A stretch of DNA of 64,000 bases from Tridacna crocea (GCA_943736015.1 OX031066.1:12776245-12840244); one strand, 5' to 3'; positions 10,416 through 21,149 are shown, counted from the first letter of the stretch. The notes: generated by a model from the letters alone, not told the origin. Translations and numbers: made by a program.

Positions 10416-10639
10416 CCCTTTACAACACAATGACGACTTTTGACAACCCTGAGAAAGAAGCCTTTTGAAAACATTGTGGGAAAAGGAGAAAATGCTGGTA
10501 ACCAGCATTTTCTCGTTTTCCCACAATTTTTTTTACCCTATCAATAAATATTTTCACCATTTGAGCCACATTGAAATTACGATCTGAGAATGCTTTCAAT
10601 ATTTGGACAGGGCTAAAATTTCATTGTCTGGTAAAATTT
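10412..10639 (+). mobile_element. PTM type A
   Basis: Left half intact. The right arm is of the variant with CATTTGAGCCACATTGAAAT, and the terminus is decayed (GTCTGGTAAAATTTC). Confidence 0.85.
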
Positions 10640-10862
10640 CATTGCCTACCAAACGACAAATTATAGACTCTTCCAAACTCAAAGAGTTTGCTGATGACAA
10701 TTTCAAATTTGATAAAAATGGCAGAAAGTTGTCCAAATGGGTAGAAAACACTGCGGGAAAAGGAGAAATTGCTCGTTACGAGCAATTTCTCCTTTTCACA
10801 CAGTGTTTTCAAAAGACTTTTACTGCAGACACGTAAAAAAGAGCTTCTCTGGTAAAGAGTGA
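10640..10862 (-). mobile_element. PTM type D
   Basis: Core is GCTCGTTACGAGC with GGAGAAATT arms rather than GGAGAAAATGCTGG. Arms read CTCTTCCAAACTCAAAGAG, AAAATGGCAGAAA, and GACTTTTACTGCAGAC. The distal end is GGTAAAGAGTGAA. The 28-bp satellite begins 13 bp after it. Confidence 0.88.
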
Positions 10863-10875
10863 AGTGAAGTCAGAT

Positions 10876-11295
10876 ACTGATGTATACTGTTCATAAGCTC
10901 AGTACTGATGTATACTGTTCATAAGCTCAGTACTGATGTATACTGTTCATAAGCTCATTACTGATGTATACTGTTCATAAGCTCATTACTGATGTATACT
11001 GTACATAAGCTCATTACTGATGTATACTGTTCATAAGCTCATTACTGATGTATACTGTTCATAAGCTCATTATTGATGTATACTGTTCATAAGCTCATTA
11101 CTGATGTATACTGTTCATAAGCTCATTTGTGATGTATACTGTTCATAAGCTCATTACTGATGTATACTGTTCATAAGCTCATTATTGATGTATACTGTTC
11201 ATAAGCTCATTACTGATGTATACTGTTCATAAGCTCATTTGTGATGTATACTGTTCATAAGCTCATTACTGATGTATACTGTTCATAAGTTCATT
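10876..11295. repeat. 28-bp satellite, 15 units
   Basis: Exactly fifteen units of 28 bp (ACTGATGTATACTGTTCATA then AGCTCATT). Units 8-11 carry starts ATTG, ACTG, TGTG, ACTG and units 12-15 repeat this order, showing a later duplication of a 112-bp block. Units 1-2 end CAGT; unit 5 alone has GTACAT. It lies between two type D PTM copies in opposite orientation. Confidence 0.97.
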
Positions 11296-11322
11296 TCTAA
11301 AGTCCTCTATACTGTATAGGGG

Positions 11323-11549
11323 TTAACCCTTTCTCAAACAAGGCCTGGTATTTACATGTCTGCAGTAAAAGTCGTTCGAAAACACTGTGGGAAAAGAAGA
11401 AATTGCTCAAAACGAGTAATTTCTCCTTTTCCCACAGTGTTTTATACCCTTTTTGAGAATGTTCTGCCATTTTCTTCAAATCTAAAATTGTCGTCTGCAA
11501 CTCTTTAGGTTTGGAAGAGTCCAAAATTTGTTGTTTGGGAAAGGGTTCA
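11323..11549 (+). mobile_element. PTM type D
   Basis: Opposite orientation to the type D copy left of the satellite. Core has AATTGCTCAAAACGAGTAAT, and both outer stem arms carry CACTGTG/CACAGTG. Ends TTTGGGAAAGGGTTCA. Confidence 0.88.
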
Positions 11550-12207
11550 AGGGTAAATGCAAATTACTTTCATTGCAAAAGTGTTTTATTTATTATTTAC
11601 TGAAGTCAAGGATGAAACACAGTTGCCTTTGAGCTGTTAGTTTGTCTACCTTCTTGGAAAAGTAATTGTGTAAAATGGAAATGGAACATACAGAGATTTG
11701 TTCGCCTCACACAAATTATCTAATGAGAAGGTTAATTGTTATTTTTTTTTTGTCAAGCATTTTTTACCCACAAACAACGAATATGGACAAACCAGATGGT
11801 ATTTTGCTGCAAGATTTTGGCAAAACTCTTGCTGATTTTCTTTTCGTCTTCAAGGTAAATGCCATCCTGATTGACAGCCCCAAAGAACCTATGAAATTTG
11901 TCAATTTCCATTGCCTTGTCAGGGAGATAATGTCTCCTTGTTCTGCCATTGATCTATTTTCCAGACTTCCAAACATAAATACTGTACTAATTTTCTTGAC
12001 TTTCCATAATTCTGTAGGAGATCAAGCACTGGTAGGTTGCTCTTGCATAAAGGTTGGTCTAAGATCGAGCTGAACAGAACATGTTTTCTGATCATGTGCC
12101 CGTGATACAGGATATTTTGTGAAGCATTTAGACCAAGAAGGTCAAGAATCTATTGTGGGCGCACAGACTGAAAATATGCACTTCCTTTTATTGCATCTTA
12201 TTATTGG
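11550..12207. other. Unassigned stretch with a 135-codon open frame
   Basis: The open frame at 11666-12073 (plus) has no domain I recognise, and the opposite strand is also open over 11764-11976. This argues for chance rather than coding. No splice signals or codon pattern support it. Confidence 0.45.
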
Positions 12208-12434
12208 TTAAGTCTTTACCAAATAATCCCAGGTTTTAATCCTCCACCCCCCAACAAAGTTTTTTTTGAGAACATTGTGGGAAAAGAAGAAAATGCTGGT
12301 AATTAGCAATATGTCCTTTTCGCATAATATTTTCTATCCTATCCAAGACAAACCTTGCAGTTATAATAAGAGTTAATTTGTTTTCTGCAAATGTTTCATT
12401 GTTGACAAATCTAAAAATTTGTTGTCTGCTAAAT
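12208..12434 (+). mobile_element. PTM type A, diverged
   Basis: Left end TTAAGTCTTTACCAAATAAT, C-rich insertion in the left arm (CCTCCACCCCCCAAC), core AATGCTGGTAATTAGCAATA. Confidence 0.75.
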
Positions 12435-12967
12435 TTTATTAGGTTCTATGCCATGTCACTTTGCTTGCTTTCCTACTGCTAAATTTTTGGTTTCTTCTGC
12501 TCCATGATCTTCTACACTTTTATGTTACAGGTAACTACTATTTATTAGAAGCAAGCTGTTCTCATTAAAATTTGCAGTCATGTATTTTGTAATGTTTCTG
12601 GCTAAGGCAAAAAGGTCACTAGAATTAGACATTAGTCATTTACAAAAAGGCAATTTTGTTTGAACGCGGCCATGAACAATAAACATTGGTTTACTAGATA
12701 TGAACTAAAACCCTACTTTCACGAACAGGTCATTGTTAATAGAATTAGAAACTGTCTAGGTGATGAACAAAAGTTTAATCAAAATAACAAACATTCTTTA
12801 GTAAAACTAGACAATGAAGAAGGGTTTTTTTAGGTCTTGTAAATTTTACATCTGTACTTTCATGGATAGGGAGATTATTTTGTTGATCATAATTATAATT
12901 GAGTGTATATTTGCCTCATATTAACTGAGAAATGTTTGGTCCCCATTTGAGGTATGCCATAAATTGT
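12435..12967. other. Unassigned AT-rich stretch
   Basis: Nothing recognised. Confidence 0.5.
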
Positions 12968-13196
12968 TTAACCCATTACCAAACAATCCCGACTTTCGAC
13001 GACCGTAAGAAAGAAGCCTATGGAAAACATTGTGGGAAAAGGAGAAAATGCTGGTAACCAGCATTTTCCCCTTTTCCCACAATGTTTTCTACCCTTCACA
13101 AAACAAGTTTCAAATTTTTAGTCACTTTTACTTCGTCATCTGCAATTGCTGTCGCTTTGGACAAGCTAAAAATTCTGTCATTTGGTAATGAGTTAA
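12968..13196 (+). mobile_element. PTM type A, full length
   Basis: Clean copy. Left end TTAACCCATTACCAAACAAT, right end CATTTGGTAATGAGTTAA. Confidence 0.92.
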
Positions 13197-14015
13197 GATG
13201 CCAAACAAAATGGCTCCAGAATTTCCATGCAAATAAAATGAGATAATTGTCAAGAAGGATTCCATCACATACAGTCCGTCTCAGATCATCAACTTCCTGA
13301 ACTAGCGGCTGGTTACCTGTGTTACATTTTTTATTGGATGTGATTTTTGGCAGCCGTTACTTTTATAGATTAGGTGGCAGTGCTAAGTTTCTGTTTACAA
13401 GAAATTCAAAATTTTGTCTTTTCAGCAGCTAAAATTTTAAAATTTGAATATACTAGATAACAAATTTGGCCAAATATATTTGAAAGCAGTCATGAACACA
13501 TTTTAATAAATGAAGAATTCAATCATATTGAGCAATTTCTTCACAAATGATTTTTTATTAAATAGTGTTCTGTTGATATTTCTGATTTTTATGTTTATGA
13601 GGGAAAGGGTAAACAGAAGGAGTGTGCCGTTTCCTCCTGTGAACTTTTGACAAACATGTATCTGTGCTGGGAATGAAATTAAGCAGATGTCTGCCCAGTT
13701 CTGATCATGAGGTATATCTTAGCAACCAAGTTTGTCAATTATCTCCAATATACCTTGCAAAATGTGGCAGCCATTTTTAATTCGACCAGACCCTGTCTAC
13801 ATGCTTTTGCATTTAATCCTTCTTTACAGTTTGACATATGAAAGTTAAAACTTCTGCAAAATGCTTATGACTTTCTCGGATTTTTTTTTAACTTGTCCCT
13901 AAACTAGGTTGAACTTGCAGATGGAAATTTTTTATTTTTGTTTGAATATTCAGTTTTGACATACATGTATTTAGGGTATACTGCCCTGATGAACATTGAT
14001 TGTTTATGGTTCGAA
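13197..14015. other. Unassigned AT-rich stretch
   Basis: No PTM trace, RNA or coding signal recognised over about 820 bp. Confidence 0.5.
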
Positions 14016-14245
14016 TTAACCCTTTACCACACGGGAAAGTTCTAGACATATCCAAATTGAAAGTATTTTGCTGATGACAATTTCATTCTGATTCAAATGA
14101 CACAATATTTCATTGACAGGGTAGAAAACTTTGTGGGCAAAGGAGCAAATGCTGGTTACCAGCATTTTCTCCTTTTCCTACAATGTTTTCAAAAGGGTTC
14201 TACCTCAGGGTCGTCAAAAGTCGTCATTATTTGGTAACGGGTTAA
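14016..14245 (-). mobile_element. PTM type A, full length
   Basis: Right arm of the variant with GATTCAAATGACAC. Outer stem GGGCAAAGGAG is paired with CTCCTTTTCC. Shares its distal TTAA with the next element. Confidence 0.9.
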
Positions 14246-14373
14246 CCCATTACCACATCATACCTAATTTTGGCAAGGAAGAAAATTACAAGCATTTTCC
14301 CCTTTTACAACAATGTTTTCTAAGGCATTTTTCACAGTCATGAAAACCAGAGATTGTTTGGTGAGAAGCTAAT
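14242..14373 (+). mobile_element. PTM, shortened
   Basis: About 132 bp. One side of the core is lost and both ends resemble left arms (CCATTACCACATCATACC; CAGAGATTGTTTGGTGAG). It may be a left-left derivative. Confidence 0.7.
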
Positions 14374-14384
14374 GAACTTGAGAA

Positions 14385-14527
14385 TGTAGAACACTCTGAA
14401 CATTTTCTCCTTTTTCCATTGTATTTTCTGAAAATTCAAAGATAAATTCCATTATCTGTGCCACTTTTGATTTGTCAGCTTCTCTGTTTAGAAGACTCCT
14501 GAATTTTATTTTGAGGTAAAGTGTTAC
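14385..14527 (+). mobile_element. PTM remnant
   Basis: Half core ACATTTTCTCCTTTTTCC plus a diverged right arm to GAGGTAAAGTGTTAC. Confidence 0.45.
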
Positions 14528-15221
14528 CCCCTATTACAAGTCTTTTGACTTCAGAAGTGGAATTAAAAAAAGATGATAGGCATCTTGGTTGTGGAAGATG
14601 AGATGACAACAGAAATTTCAAGGCCTCTTCATACAAAAGAGTGGGGAAGGTTTTATATTGTGCCATGTTTAGCAGTTCTCATTAATTTTATCTGTTTGCA
14701 ATGGATGCATTTTATCTTTATGCAAAGTAAAAAAAGACATGTTTGCATTCAGATTAGATGCCAAGGAACACCGAATGTTTCCAAAGATTTCTTGTCAATC
14801 CAGGCCTGTGAGGGCTTATCAGCAAGTATCCCAAGTTGTAAAAATGTGACGATATATTAACTTTATCATTAACAGATAGTAGATCACTTCTGTAGCACCT
14901 TTTGATGTCATTTTAGTGTACTTTTGAAGTTGATATAAATAAGCATTGGCCCAGCACCTGTCCTTAAGTGCAGATATACGGAAGAAAATTGCAAGGAACC
15001 AGTTTTAGCAGATGATAGATATTTACAGTTAGGACGTTAAGGCATTGACATAAAATGATAGAATGATTTGGCTGAGGATCTCGGAGCAAATTCTAAGTGG
15101 CCTGTGGTAATTAGATGGAAGATAAAAACTTGAACCTATTATCTGATAACAAAATTTTTGAACTATTCCAAAGTCAAGGCACCTGAGGTTGATGCCTGAA
15201 GTGATAAGAATCATCTCTATT
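14528..15221. other. Unassigned stretch
   Basis: Holds a 95-codon open frame (14573-14860) partly overlapped by an open minus frame. No domain recognised. Confidence 0.45.
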
Positions 15222-15415
15222 TGGTTTCCAGGCCCCATATTCACCAACCATTCTTCAGAATATTCTTAGTCTTATTCTCTAATGTTTTCTAAATTTGTAA
15301 GTAACACAACCTCTGATTGGCTGAACCAAATAGTTTAGCCAATCAGAAGTTGTATTACTTACAAATGTAGAAAATTCTGGAGAATAAGACAAAGAATTCT
15401 TTTTGGTTTCCTGGA
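15222..15415. repeat. Fold-back element P2, complete copy
   Basis: Arms of about 85 bp: GTCTTATTCTC, TTTGTAAGTAACACAACC and CTGATTGGCTGAACC on the left are mirrored by TTAGCCAATCAG, TATTACTTACAAA and GAGAATAAGAC on the right. GGTTTCC occurs at both extremes. Interrupted or half copies lie at 21150-21246 and 63459-63842. Confidence 0.85.
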
Positions 15416-15575
15416 TGGTGTTTATGCAGACAACACTACTTCAGTCATTGTGACAGTAGAGCACCTGCCACATAAATGCAGTGGCTCTTTTCAGTCTAAT
15501 TGAATTTGTGTTAATCTATTGTTGCCCACTGGTTACGCATATGGGTGATGTCCCCCTGAAAACTGGGTCGTCAGT

Positions 15576-15804
15576 TTAACCCATTACCACACGAGAAAAA
15601 TTTAGACTGGTCCAAATTGAAAGCATTTGCAGACAACAAAATAAAGGTGACTGAAAAATTGAAATTAGATCTGGGAAGGATAGAAAACACTGTGGGAAAA
15701 GGAGAAAATGCTGGTTACCAGCATTTTCTCCTTATCCCACAGTGTTTTCTAATGGCTCTTTTCTCAAGGGCGTCAAAAGTAGGGATTGAGTGGTAATGGG
15801 TTAA
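15576..15804 (-). mobile_element. PTM type A, full length
   Basis: Both outer stem arms carry CACTGTG/CACAGTG instead of CATTGTG/CACAATG, so the stem stays paired. Right end GAGTGGTAATGGGTTAA. Confidence 0.92.
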
Positions 15805-15835
15805 TATCTCATCCCAAAGACTTACTAATTTTAGA

Positions 15836-15929
15836 TGGCCAGCCATGGGAGTCGAACCCACGCCTTCAAGTGACCGGAAACATCATATGCATGAGTCATA
15901 TGCTCTGCTAATTGAGCTATGTGGGCTAG
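15836..15929 (-). tRNA. tRNA-like sequence with long variable arm (pseudogene or SINE head)
   Basis: Read on the minus strand, TAGCTCAATTAGCAGAGC forms a D arm with GCTC/GAGC paired, and GGGTTCGACTCCC gives the T arm with a consensus B box. About 24 bases between the anticodon and T arms indicate a type II (Ser/Leu-like) layout. The acceptor stem pairs poorly (GCCCACA against GGCTGGC) and the base before the expected anticodon is not T. It is therefore probably a decayed tRNA or a tRNA-derived SINE rather than a working tRNA. Confidence 0.5.
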
Positions 15930-16159
15930 TCAGAAGTCTTTTCAATCTCCCAAAAAGAGGCAATGTCAAGGCTGTTTACTCAGTCTAATTTACAAGCCCA
16001 AAACCGTCCTCATTTCTTAGGACAGCAGTACTTTTTGAAACTGTTATGTTAATAGCCTGATTATCACCATAATGGCCATTGAATGTACTGTCAAAACATG
16101 TAAATCCTAAGAACTCATTTCACATGACCAAAAAATACAATTATCCTACTTTAAATTAT

Positions 16160-16325
16160 TTCCACAGAATGGAAATGTGGCTTGAATAGTGAAACTTGTC
16201 TTTCAACGAACAGGAAATATTGTAGGAATAGGAGAAAATGCTGGTTATCAGCATTTCTTTTTTGCCCCAAAATATTTTGAAAATGCATCTATTATCAGGG
16301 TCATTAAAACTAAGGATTGAGTTAT
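16160..16325 (-). mobile_element. PTM remnant
   Basis: Core GGAGAAAATGCTGGTTATC is readable. Right arm mostly lost, left arm ends AAAACTAAGGATTGAG. Confidence 0.6.
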
Positions 16326-16346
16326 ATACAGTTATATATATGTAGA

Positions 16347-16558
16347 TTAAGCTTTTACGAAACAATCCAGGGTCTGAGAAGATACAGAAGACTTTGGAAA
16401 ACACCTTGTGAAAAGGAGAAAATACTGGTAGCCAGCATTTTCTTCATTTGCCACAATGATTTCAACCCTTAGCAAAAAAGATAATTTCAGCAACATTTAA
16501 AATCAATTTTGCTCAAGTTTTGACATGTTTATAATTTCGTCATTTAGTAAACATAAGA
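16347..16558 (+). mobile_element. PTM type A, diverged
   Basis: TTAAGCTTTTACGAAACAAT start. Core GGTAGCCAGC. Right end CGTCATTTAGTAAAC without TTAA. Confidence 0.7.
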
Positions 16559-16608
16559 GTGAGAAACATTTGACAGTTTAGATCCAAAAGTAGGATATGT
16601 CTTATTTT

Positions 16609-16631
16609 CAGTCTGATCTTGGTCTACAATG
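16609..16631. repeat. S repeat, half copy
   Basis: CAGTCTGATCTTGGTCTACA, fused directly to the left arm of the following PTM. Confidence 0.55.
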
Positions 16632-16835
16632 CCCTACTTTTGACAACCCTAAGAAAAAAGTCTGTAGAAAACCTTGTGGGAAAAGGAGAAAATGCTGGTA
16701 ACACCAGCATTTTCTCCTTTTCACACAATTTTTTCTACCCTTCACAAAACAAATTTGCAGTCTTTTGTATTTTGTCTTCTGCAAATGCTTTCAATTTGGA
16801 CAAGTCTAAAATGATGTCGTCTGGTAATGGGTTAA
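16627..16835 (+). mobile_element. PTM type A, left terminus missing
   Basis: Starts in the left arm (CCCTACTTTTGACAACC). A 3-bp insertion (GGTAACACCAGC) breaks the core centre. Right end TCTGGTAATGGGTTAA intact. Confidence 0.85.
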
Positions 16836-16868
16836 GTAGCTAAAGTTGTGGGAGGCATTCTGAGGGTA

Positions 16869-17097
16869 TAACCCTTTTCCATACCACAAATTTCAGCCTT
16901 GTCCTTCTTGAAAGCATTAATTTTGCAGGCAACAATTTCAGTGTTGCTTAGATGGTGCAACAGTTACTGTTCTTTGATATTAAGGTAGAAAACATTGTGG
17001 GTATGGGAGAAAATGCTAGTAACCAGCATTTTCTCTTTTTCCCATAATGTTTGCAAAAGGCATCTGTCCCACGATTGTTGGCACTAGAGGGATAAAT
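16869..17097 (-). mobile_element. PTM type A, diverged
   Basis: Core carries GCTAGTAACCAGC. Both termini decayed (ACCCTTTTCCATACCAC; AGAGGGATAAA). Confidence 0.75.
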
Positions 17098-17438
17098 ATA
17101 TCCTAGAGAAGGACAGGAAAAACACAGTGGAATGATAAGGCTTGGCTTTAGATTCCTTTCATATCACATTTACCCCAGGGACACCAGATTAGCCTAATAA
17201 AAAATAAAAAATCTTTTTAACAAAAAAAGAACATTAGTAGTTGTCTCTTTGTGTAGGAAGTTGTGCAATGATGACTGAATCAGAAATTTCAAAAAGTTCT
17301 GTCAGAGTCCTTTCATTTATCTGGTACAAAACTTGCAAAAGTTGTACCCAGAGATCCCTCTGAAACAAGGACAGGGATAGTCACATGACGTAAATTACTG
17401 CATTTGAAAATATTGTGGCTTTTGGTGAAGTTGTTCAT
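17098..17438. other. Unassigned stretch
   Basis: Nothing recognised. Confidence 0.5.
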
Positions 17439-17569
17439 TTAGTCCTTTACCACACAATCCCAACTTCTAACAACCCTGAGAAAAAAAGATTTTGAAAACA
17501 TTATGGAAAAATTCAGTCGTCTGCAAATGCTTTCAATTTGGTGATTTTTGTCATTTGGTGAAAAGTTAA
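17439..17569 (+). mobile_element. PTM type A lacking the palindrome
   Basis: Left arm and first core half (GAAAACATTATGGAAAAA) run straight into TTCAGTCGTCTGCAAATGC. The central ~100 bp is deleted while both ends remain. Confidence 0.85.
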
Positions 17570-17596
17570 TACACCTTCTCTTTTAGCCGCAATGTC

Positions 17597-17828
17597 TTAA
17601 CCCTTTAACACACTATACCAATTTTTAACAACCTTAGGAACAAGGCTTTTGAAAACATTTTTGGAAAAAGGAGAGAAAGTTGGTTTCACAAGTTTTTCTA
17701 CCCTATCAAAGAGACAGAGACAGGTCTAAATCATCAACTGAGTTAACGTCTATGTTGTTTTTATTTTCTGCACAAGGCTTTCTATTGATATGTACAGTCC
17801 AAAATTTTATTAGCTGATATTGAGTTAA
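17597..17828 (+). mobile_element. PTM type A, strongly diverged
   Basis: TTAACCCTTTAACACACTAT to TTAGCTGATATTGAGTTAA. Core is weak (AGTTGGTTTCACAAG). Confidence 0.65.
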
Positions 17829-18065
17829 ACATTTTAGTTTAAATATGGTGGTGGGGGTTCACCTGGACACACGCCCTCTTTCTATGCACATGGTAATTAA
17901 GGTCCTATACTCGAAGTAATCACAGACAAGGATAGGACATACTGGTTTGGTATTGTCCTGGGACTCTGTGAAAAACATAGAACCTGAAAAAGATAGAACC
18001 AAAGTCTCAAGTATTGGGTGATACTGGTTGAAAGTTTATGATTTGATTTTATCATGGGACATTAA

Positions 18066-18190
18066 TTCTTAACCAACCCATCCTATATTTTTACATCCTG
18101 AAAAAATGCAGCTTCTGAAAAAAAGGAAAGGAAGAAAATGTTGACAACTATCGTTTCCTAACAAAAAGTAACTTTTTTTTTTAAATTAAA
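18066..18190 (+). mobile_element. PTM remnant
   Basis: TTAACCAACCCATCC start, GAAAAAATGCAGCTTCTG arm trace and a decayed core. Confidence 0.4.
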
Positions 18191-18197
18191 AGTTAGG

Positions 18198-18349
18198 AGC
18201 TCAAACGTTGAAATTTGTTTCTGAAAGGGTTGACACATTTTGGGAAAAGGAGAAAATGCTGGTTACCAGCATTTTCTCCTTTTCCTAAAATGTGGCAATA
18301 AGGCTTTTTCAACATTGTTAAAACTCTGAATTGCGTGGTGAAGTGTTAA
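18198..18349 (-). mobile_element. PTM type A, right end missing
   Basis: Core good (GGGAAAAGGAGAAAATGCTG). Ends GCGTGGTGAAGTGTTAA. A short right-arm scrap, GGAAGAGTCCAAAATTTTGT, follows at about 18388. Confidence 0.75.
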
Positions 18350-18485
18350 TTTACAGTCCCTCTTGTATGACAGCGATTTCGAAGTGGAAGAGTCCAAAAT
18401 TTTGTTGCCTGAGAAAGATAATTGATTGTGACAGGAAGTGGAATCATTTAGGCTTGGAAGTACTTATCAAGATTTTCAGTCAGAG

Positions 18486-18658
18486 CTAAACACTTTACCA
18501 AACCATGAACTTCTAGGCTGATGGAAATTGAGAGTATTCTGCAGTGGACAGATCGGTTTCGGCTTAATTGGTAAAATTTGACTTTGATCATTTAGAAATT
18601 ATTTGAAAAGGAGAAAATACTGGTTATCCACATCTTTTCCTTTTCCCACAACATTTTT
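18486..18658 (-). mobile_element. PTM, broken at the 1.6-kb element
   Basis: Begins ACACTTTACCAAACCATG and reaches the second core half (TTTTCCTTTTCCCACAAC). It stops exactly where the next element starts; no left arm is recovered beyond it. Confidence 0.6.
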
Positions 18659-20242
18659 AGCTCACCTGAGCACAACGTGCTCAAGGGGAGCTTTTAGGAT
18701 CACCCGGTGTCCGTCGTCCGTCGTGCGTCGTCAACAATTCTTTAAACATCAACTCCTCCTAAACTGCTGGGCGGATCTGGACCAAACTTGGCAGGAATGT
18801 TCCTTGGGAGGTCCTCTTTAAAAATTGTTCACAGAATTTGATTCCATCAAAAACTCTGGTTGCCATGGCAACCAAATGGAATTTTTTAGCAAATTCTTAG
18901 AAAATCTTCTCCTCTGAAACCGCTGGTTGGATTTTGAAATAATTTCACAGATATGTTCCTTGGGTGACCCTTTTCAAAAATTGTTCGTGAAATTTTGATT
19001 CATCAAAAAATGGGGCTCTGGTGAATGGGGGCTTCTTGCACTATACAGAAATGAAGGAATTCTTTAAAAATCTTCTCCTCTGAAACCGCTGGTCGGATTT
19101 TGAAATAATTTCACAGATATGTTCCTTGGGTGACCCTTTTTAAAAATTGTTCGCGAAATTTTAATTGGTCAAAAAATGTGGCTCTGGTGAATGGGGGCTT
19201 CTTGCCCTGTACAGCAATGAAGGAATTCTTAAAAAATCTTCTTCTCTGAAACCGCTGGTCAGATTTTGAAATGATTTCACAGAGTTATTCCTTGGGTGAC
19301 CCTTTTAAAAAAGTGTTCGCGAAATTTTGATTGGTCAAGAAACATGGCTCTGGTGAATGGGGGCTTCTTGCACTATACAGAAATGAAGAAATTCTTAAAA
19401 ATTCTTCTTCTCTGAAACAGCTGGTTAGATTGTGAAATAATTTCACAGACTTGTTCCTTGGGTTACCCTTTTCAAAAATTGTTCGCGAAATTTTGATTGG
19501 TCAAGAAACATGGCTCTGGTGAATGGGGGCTACTTGCACTATACAGAAATGAAGAAATTCTTAAAAATTATTCTTCTCTGAAACCGCTGACCAGATTTTA
19601 AAGTAATTTCACACAGATGTTCCTTGGGTGACCCTTTTCAAAAATTGTTCGCGAAATTTTGATCTTTCAAGAAACATGGCTCTGGTGAATGGGGGCTTCT
19701 TGCACTATACAGAAATGAAGAAATTCTTGAAAATTCTTCTTCTCTGAAACCCGTGGTCAGATTTTAAAATAATCTGACAGAGATGTTCCTTGGGTGACCC
19801 TTTCCAAAAGCTGTACATATAATTTTGATCCATCAAGAAACATGGCTCTTGTGAATGGGGGCTACTTGCACTATACGGACATGATGAAATTCTTTAAAAT
19901 TCTCTTTCTCTGAAACCCCTGGTCAGATTTTGAGATCATTTCAGAGAGATGTTCCTTGGGTGACCCTTTTCAAAACTTGTTCGTAAATTTTGATCCATCA
20001 AGAAACATGGCTCTCGTGGATGGGGGCTACTTGCTCTTATACAGAAATGAAGAATTCTTAAAAATTCTTCTTTTTGAAACTGATGGTCAGATTTCGAAAT
20101 GACTTTTACAGGTGACCTTTTGAAAATTGCTTGGTAAAATTATAAATTTGGTTCCAATGTTTCAATACCTCAAAAAAAAAATAGACTATGGTCATCTCAA
20201 AAATTCAGGTGAGCGATCCAGGGCCATCTTGGCCCTCTTGTT
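18659..20242 (+). repeat. 1.6-kb dispersed element with 8 internal tandem units
   Basis: Starts AGCTCACCTGAGCACAACG, which continues into the hairpin GTGCTCAAGGGGAGC, then a run of TCCGTCGTCCGTCGTGCGTC. Ends TTCAGGTGAGCGATCC and GGGCCATCTTGGCCCTC. CTCACCTGA and TCAGGTGAG are terminal inverted repeats. The body has about 8 units of ~166 bp, each with CTCTGAAACCGCTGGTC, TTCCTTGGGTGACCC and GGTGAATGGGGGCT at matching offsets. I recall such ends from a repeat widespread in bivalves; the identity is not verified. No coding frame persists. Confidence 0.8.
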
Positions 20243-20390
20243 CAGTGCTTTCTATCACACAGTATCGTAAACTGTTTGACTGATTGTTTGATGTTTCACA
20301 CTGCTTCCAACATTGTCAGTGATATCACCTTATCAAGTCACTTATTCATGCCAGACCTGTTTTGCACCAGCACATTTAGGCAATAGGTGA

Positions 20391-20447
20391 GTGCAACACT
20401 ATTCTAAGTGCCTGTACACTGTACAGGCACTTAGAATAGTGTTGCAC
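20391..20447. repeat. 57-bp perfect palindrome
   Basis: GTGCAACACTATTCTAAGTG is followed by CCTGTACA, then a single C, then the exact reverse complement of these 28 bases. No PTM or P1/P2 similarity. Confidence 0.95.
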
Positions 20448-20512
20448 ACATCTATCGAAGGACTCTGAGGTATTTTTTCCCAAGGACATTCCCATGAAAA
20501 ACGTGAAAAGTT

Positions 20513-20581
20513 TGAGTGAGGATCGAATCTTAGACCTCTTGATTGCTTATCTTACTCTTTACCACTGAGACCTGCGGGACC
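20513..20581 (-). repeat. tRNA-derived sequence (probable SINE head)
   Basis: On the minus strand, GGTCTCAGTGGTAAAGAG resembles a D arm with box A, and AGATTCGATCCTC carries a box B. About 24 bases lie between, including ATCAAGAGGTC. Acceptor pairing is not evident, so a SINE or tRNA pseudogene is more likely than a functional tRNA. Confidence 0.4.
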
Positions 20582-20842
20582 CTGTCAAAATGTTGGACCA
20601 CGTATCAAAAATACAACAGGCTGTCAAAAAAAACATTGTAAAGTGCAAACCTGATAACAAAGATAGGGCCGCAGTTTTGAGGACTTGCCAATATAGGGGT
20701 CATCCACCATGCAACTGCATAATCAATGTAATTTATATAATTACAATTAGAAAATGCTGACATCCTCAAAAAAAAAAACAGTGGCAGAGAGAACTTTAAC
20801 TAATTAATCATACTTTACCGTCTTTTTTTTAGGGGACCATAT

Positions 20843-21070
20843 TAACCCTTTCCCAAACAATCCCTGGTTTTTACGGGAAAGGAATAGAAGCCTTTTGAAA
20901 ACATTGTGGGAAAAGGAGAAAATGCTGGTAACCAGCATTTTCTCCTTTTCCCACAATGTTTTCTACCCTATCGTATAGAAAAATCATCTTTTAAGCAACT
21001 GTTAATTTGTCATCAGCAAAATGCTTTGAATTTGGTCTGGTCCAAAATTTGCCGTATGGGAAAGGGTTAA
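20843..21070 (+). mobile_element. PTM type E, full length
   Basis: Left arm CCAAACAATCCCTGGTTTTT then GGAATAGAAGCC. Perfect type A core. Right arm with AAATCATCTTTTAAGCAAC, TGTCATCAGCAAAATGC and AAATTTGCCGTATGGGAAAG. Its sister copy at 63553-63776 shares all of these. Confidence 0.92.
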
Positions 21071-21103
21071 GACTTGAGTATGTAAACTATGACATTAACC
21101 CTG

Positions 21104-21146
21104 AACTGTTTACCAAATAACAAAATTTAGGCTGGTCCGAATTGCT
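21104..21146 (-). mobile_element. PTM fragment
   Basis: Right-arm end only: CTGTTTACCAAATAACAAAA then GGCTGGTCCGAATTG, cut off by fold-back P2. Confidence 0.6.
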
Positions 21147-21149
21147 TAC

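Noticed and set aside
10876-11295. CRISPR array
   Set aside because: The 28-bp units are contiguous, with no variable spacers, and the genome is clearly eukaryotic. It is a satellite.
11666-12073. 135-codon open frame as a possible gene
   Set aside because: No recognisable domain, an open frame on the opposite strand, and no splice or promoter context. Length is within chance for this much sequence.
18659-20242. Internal 166-bp units as coding repeats
   Set aside because: Unit lengths are not multiples of three and stops occur in all frames.
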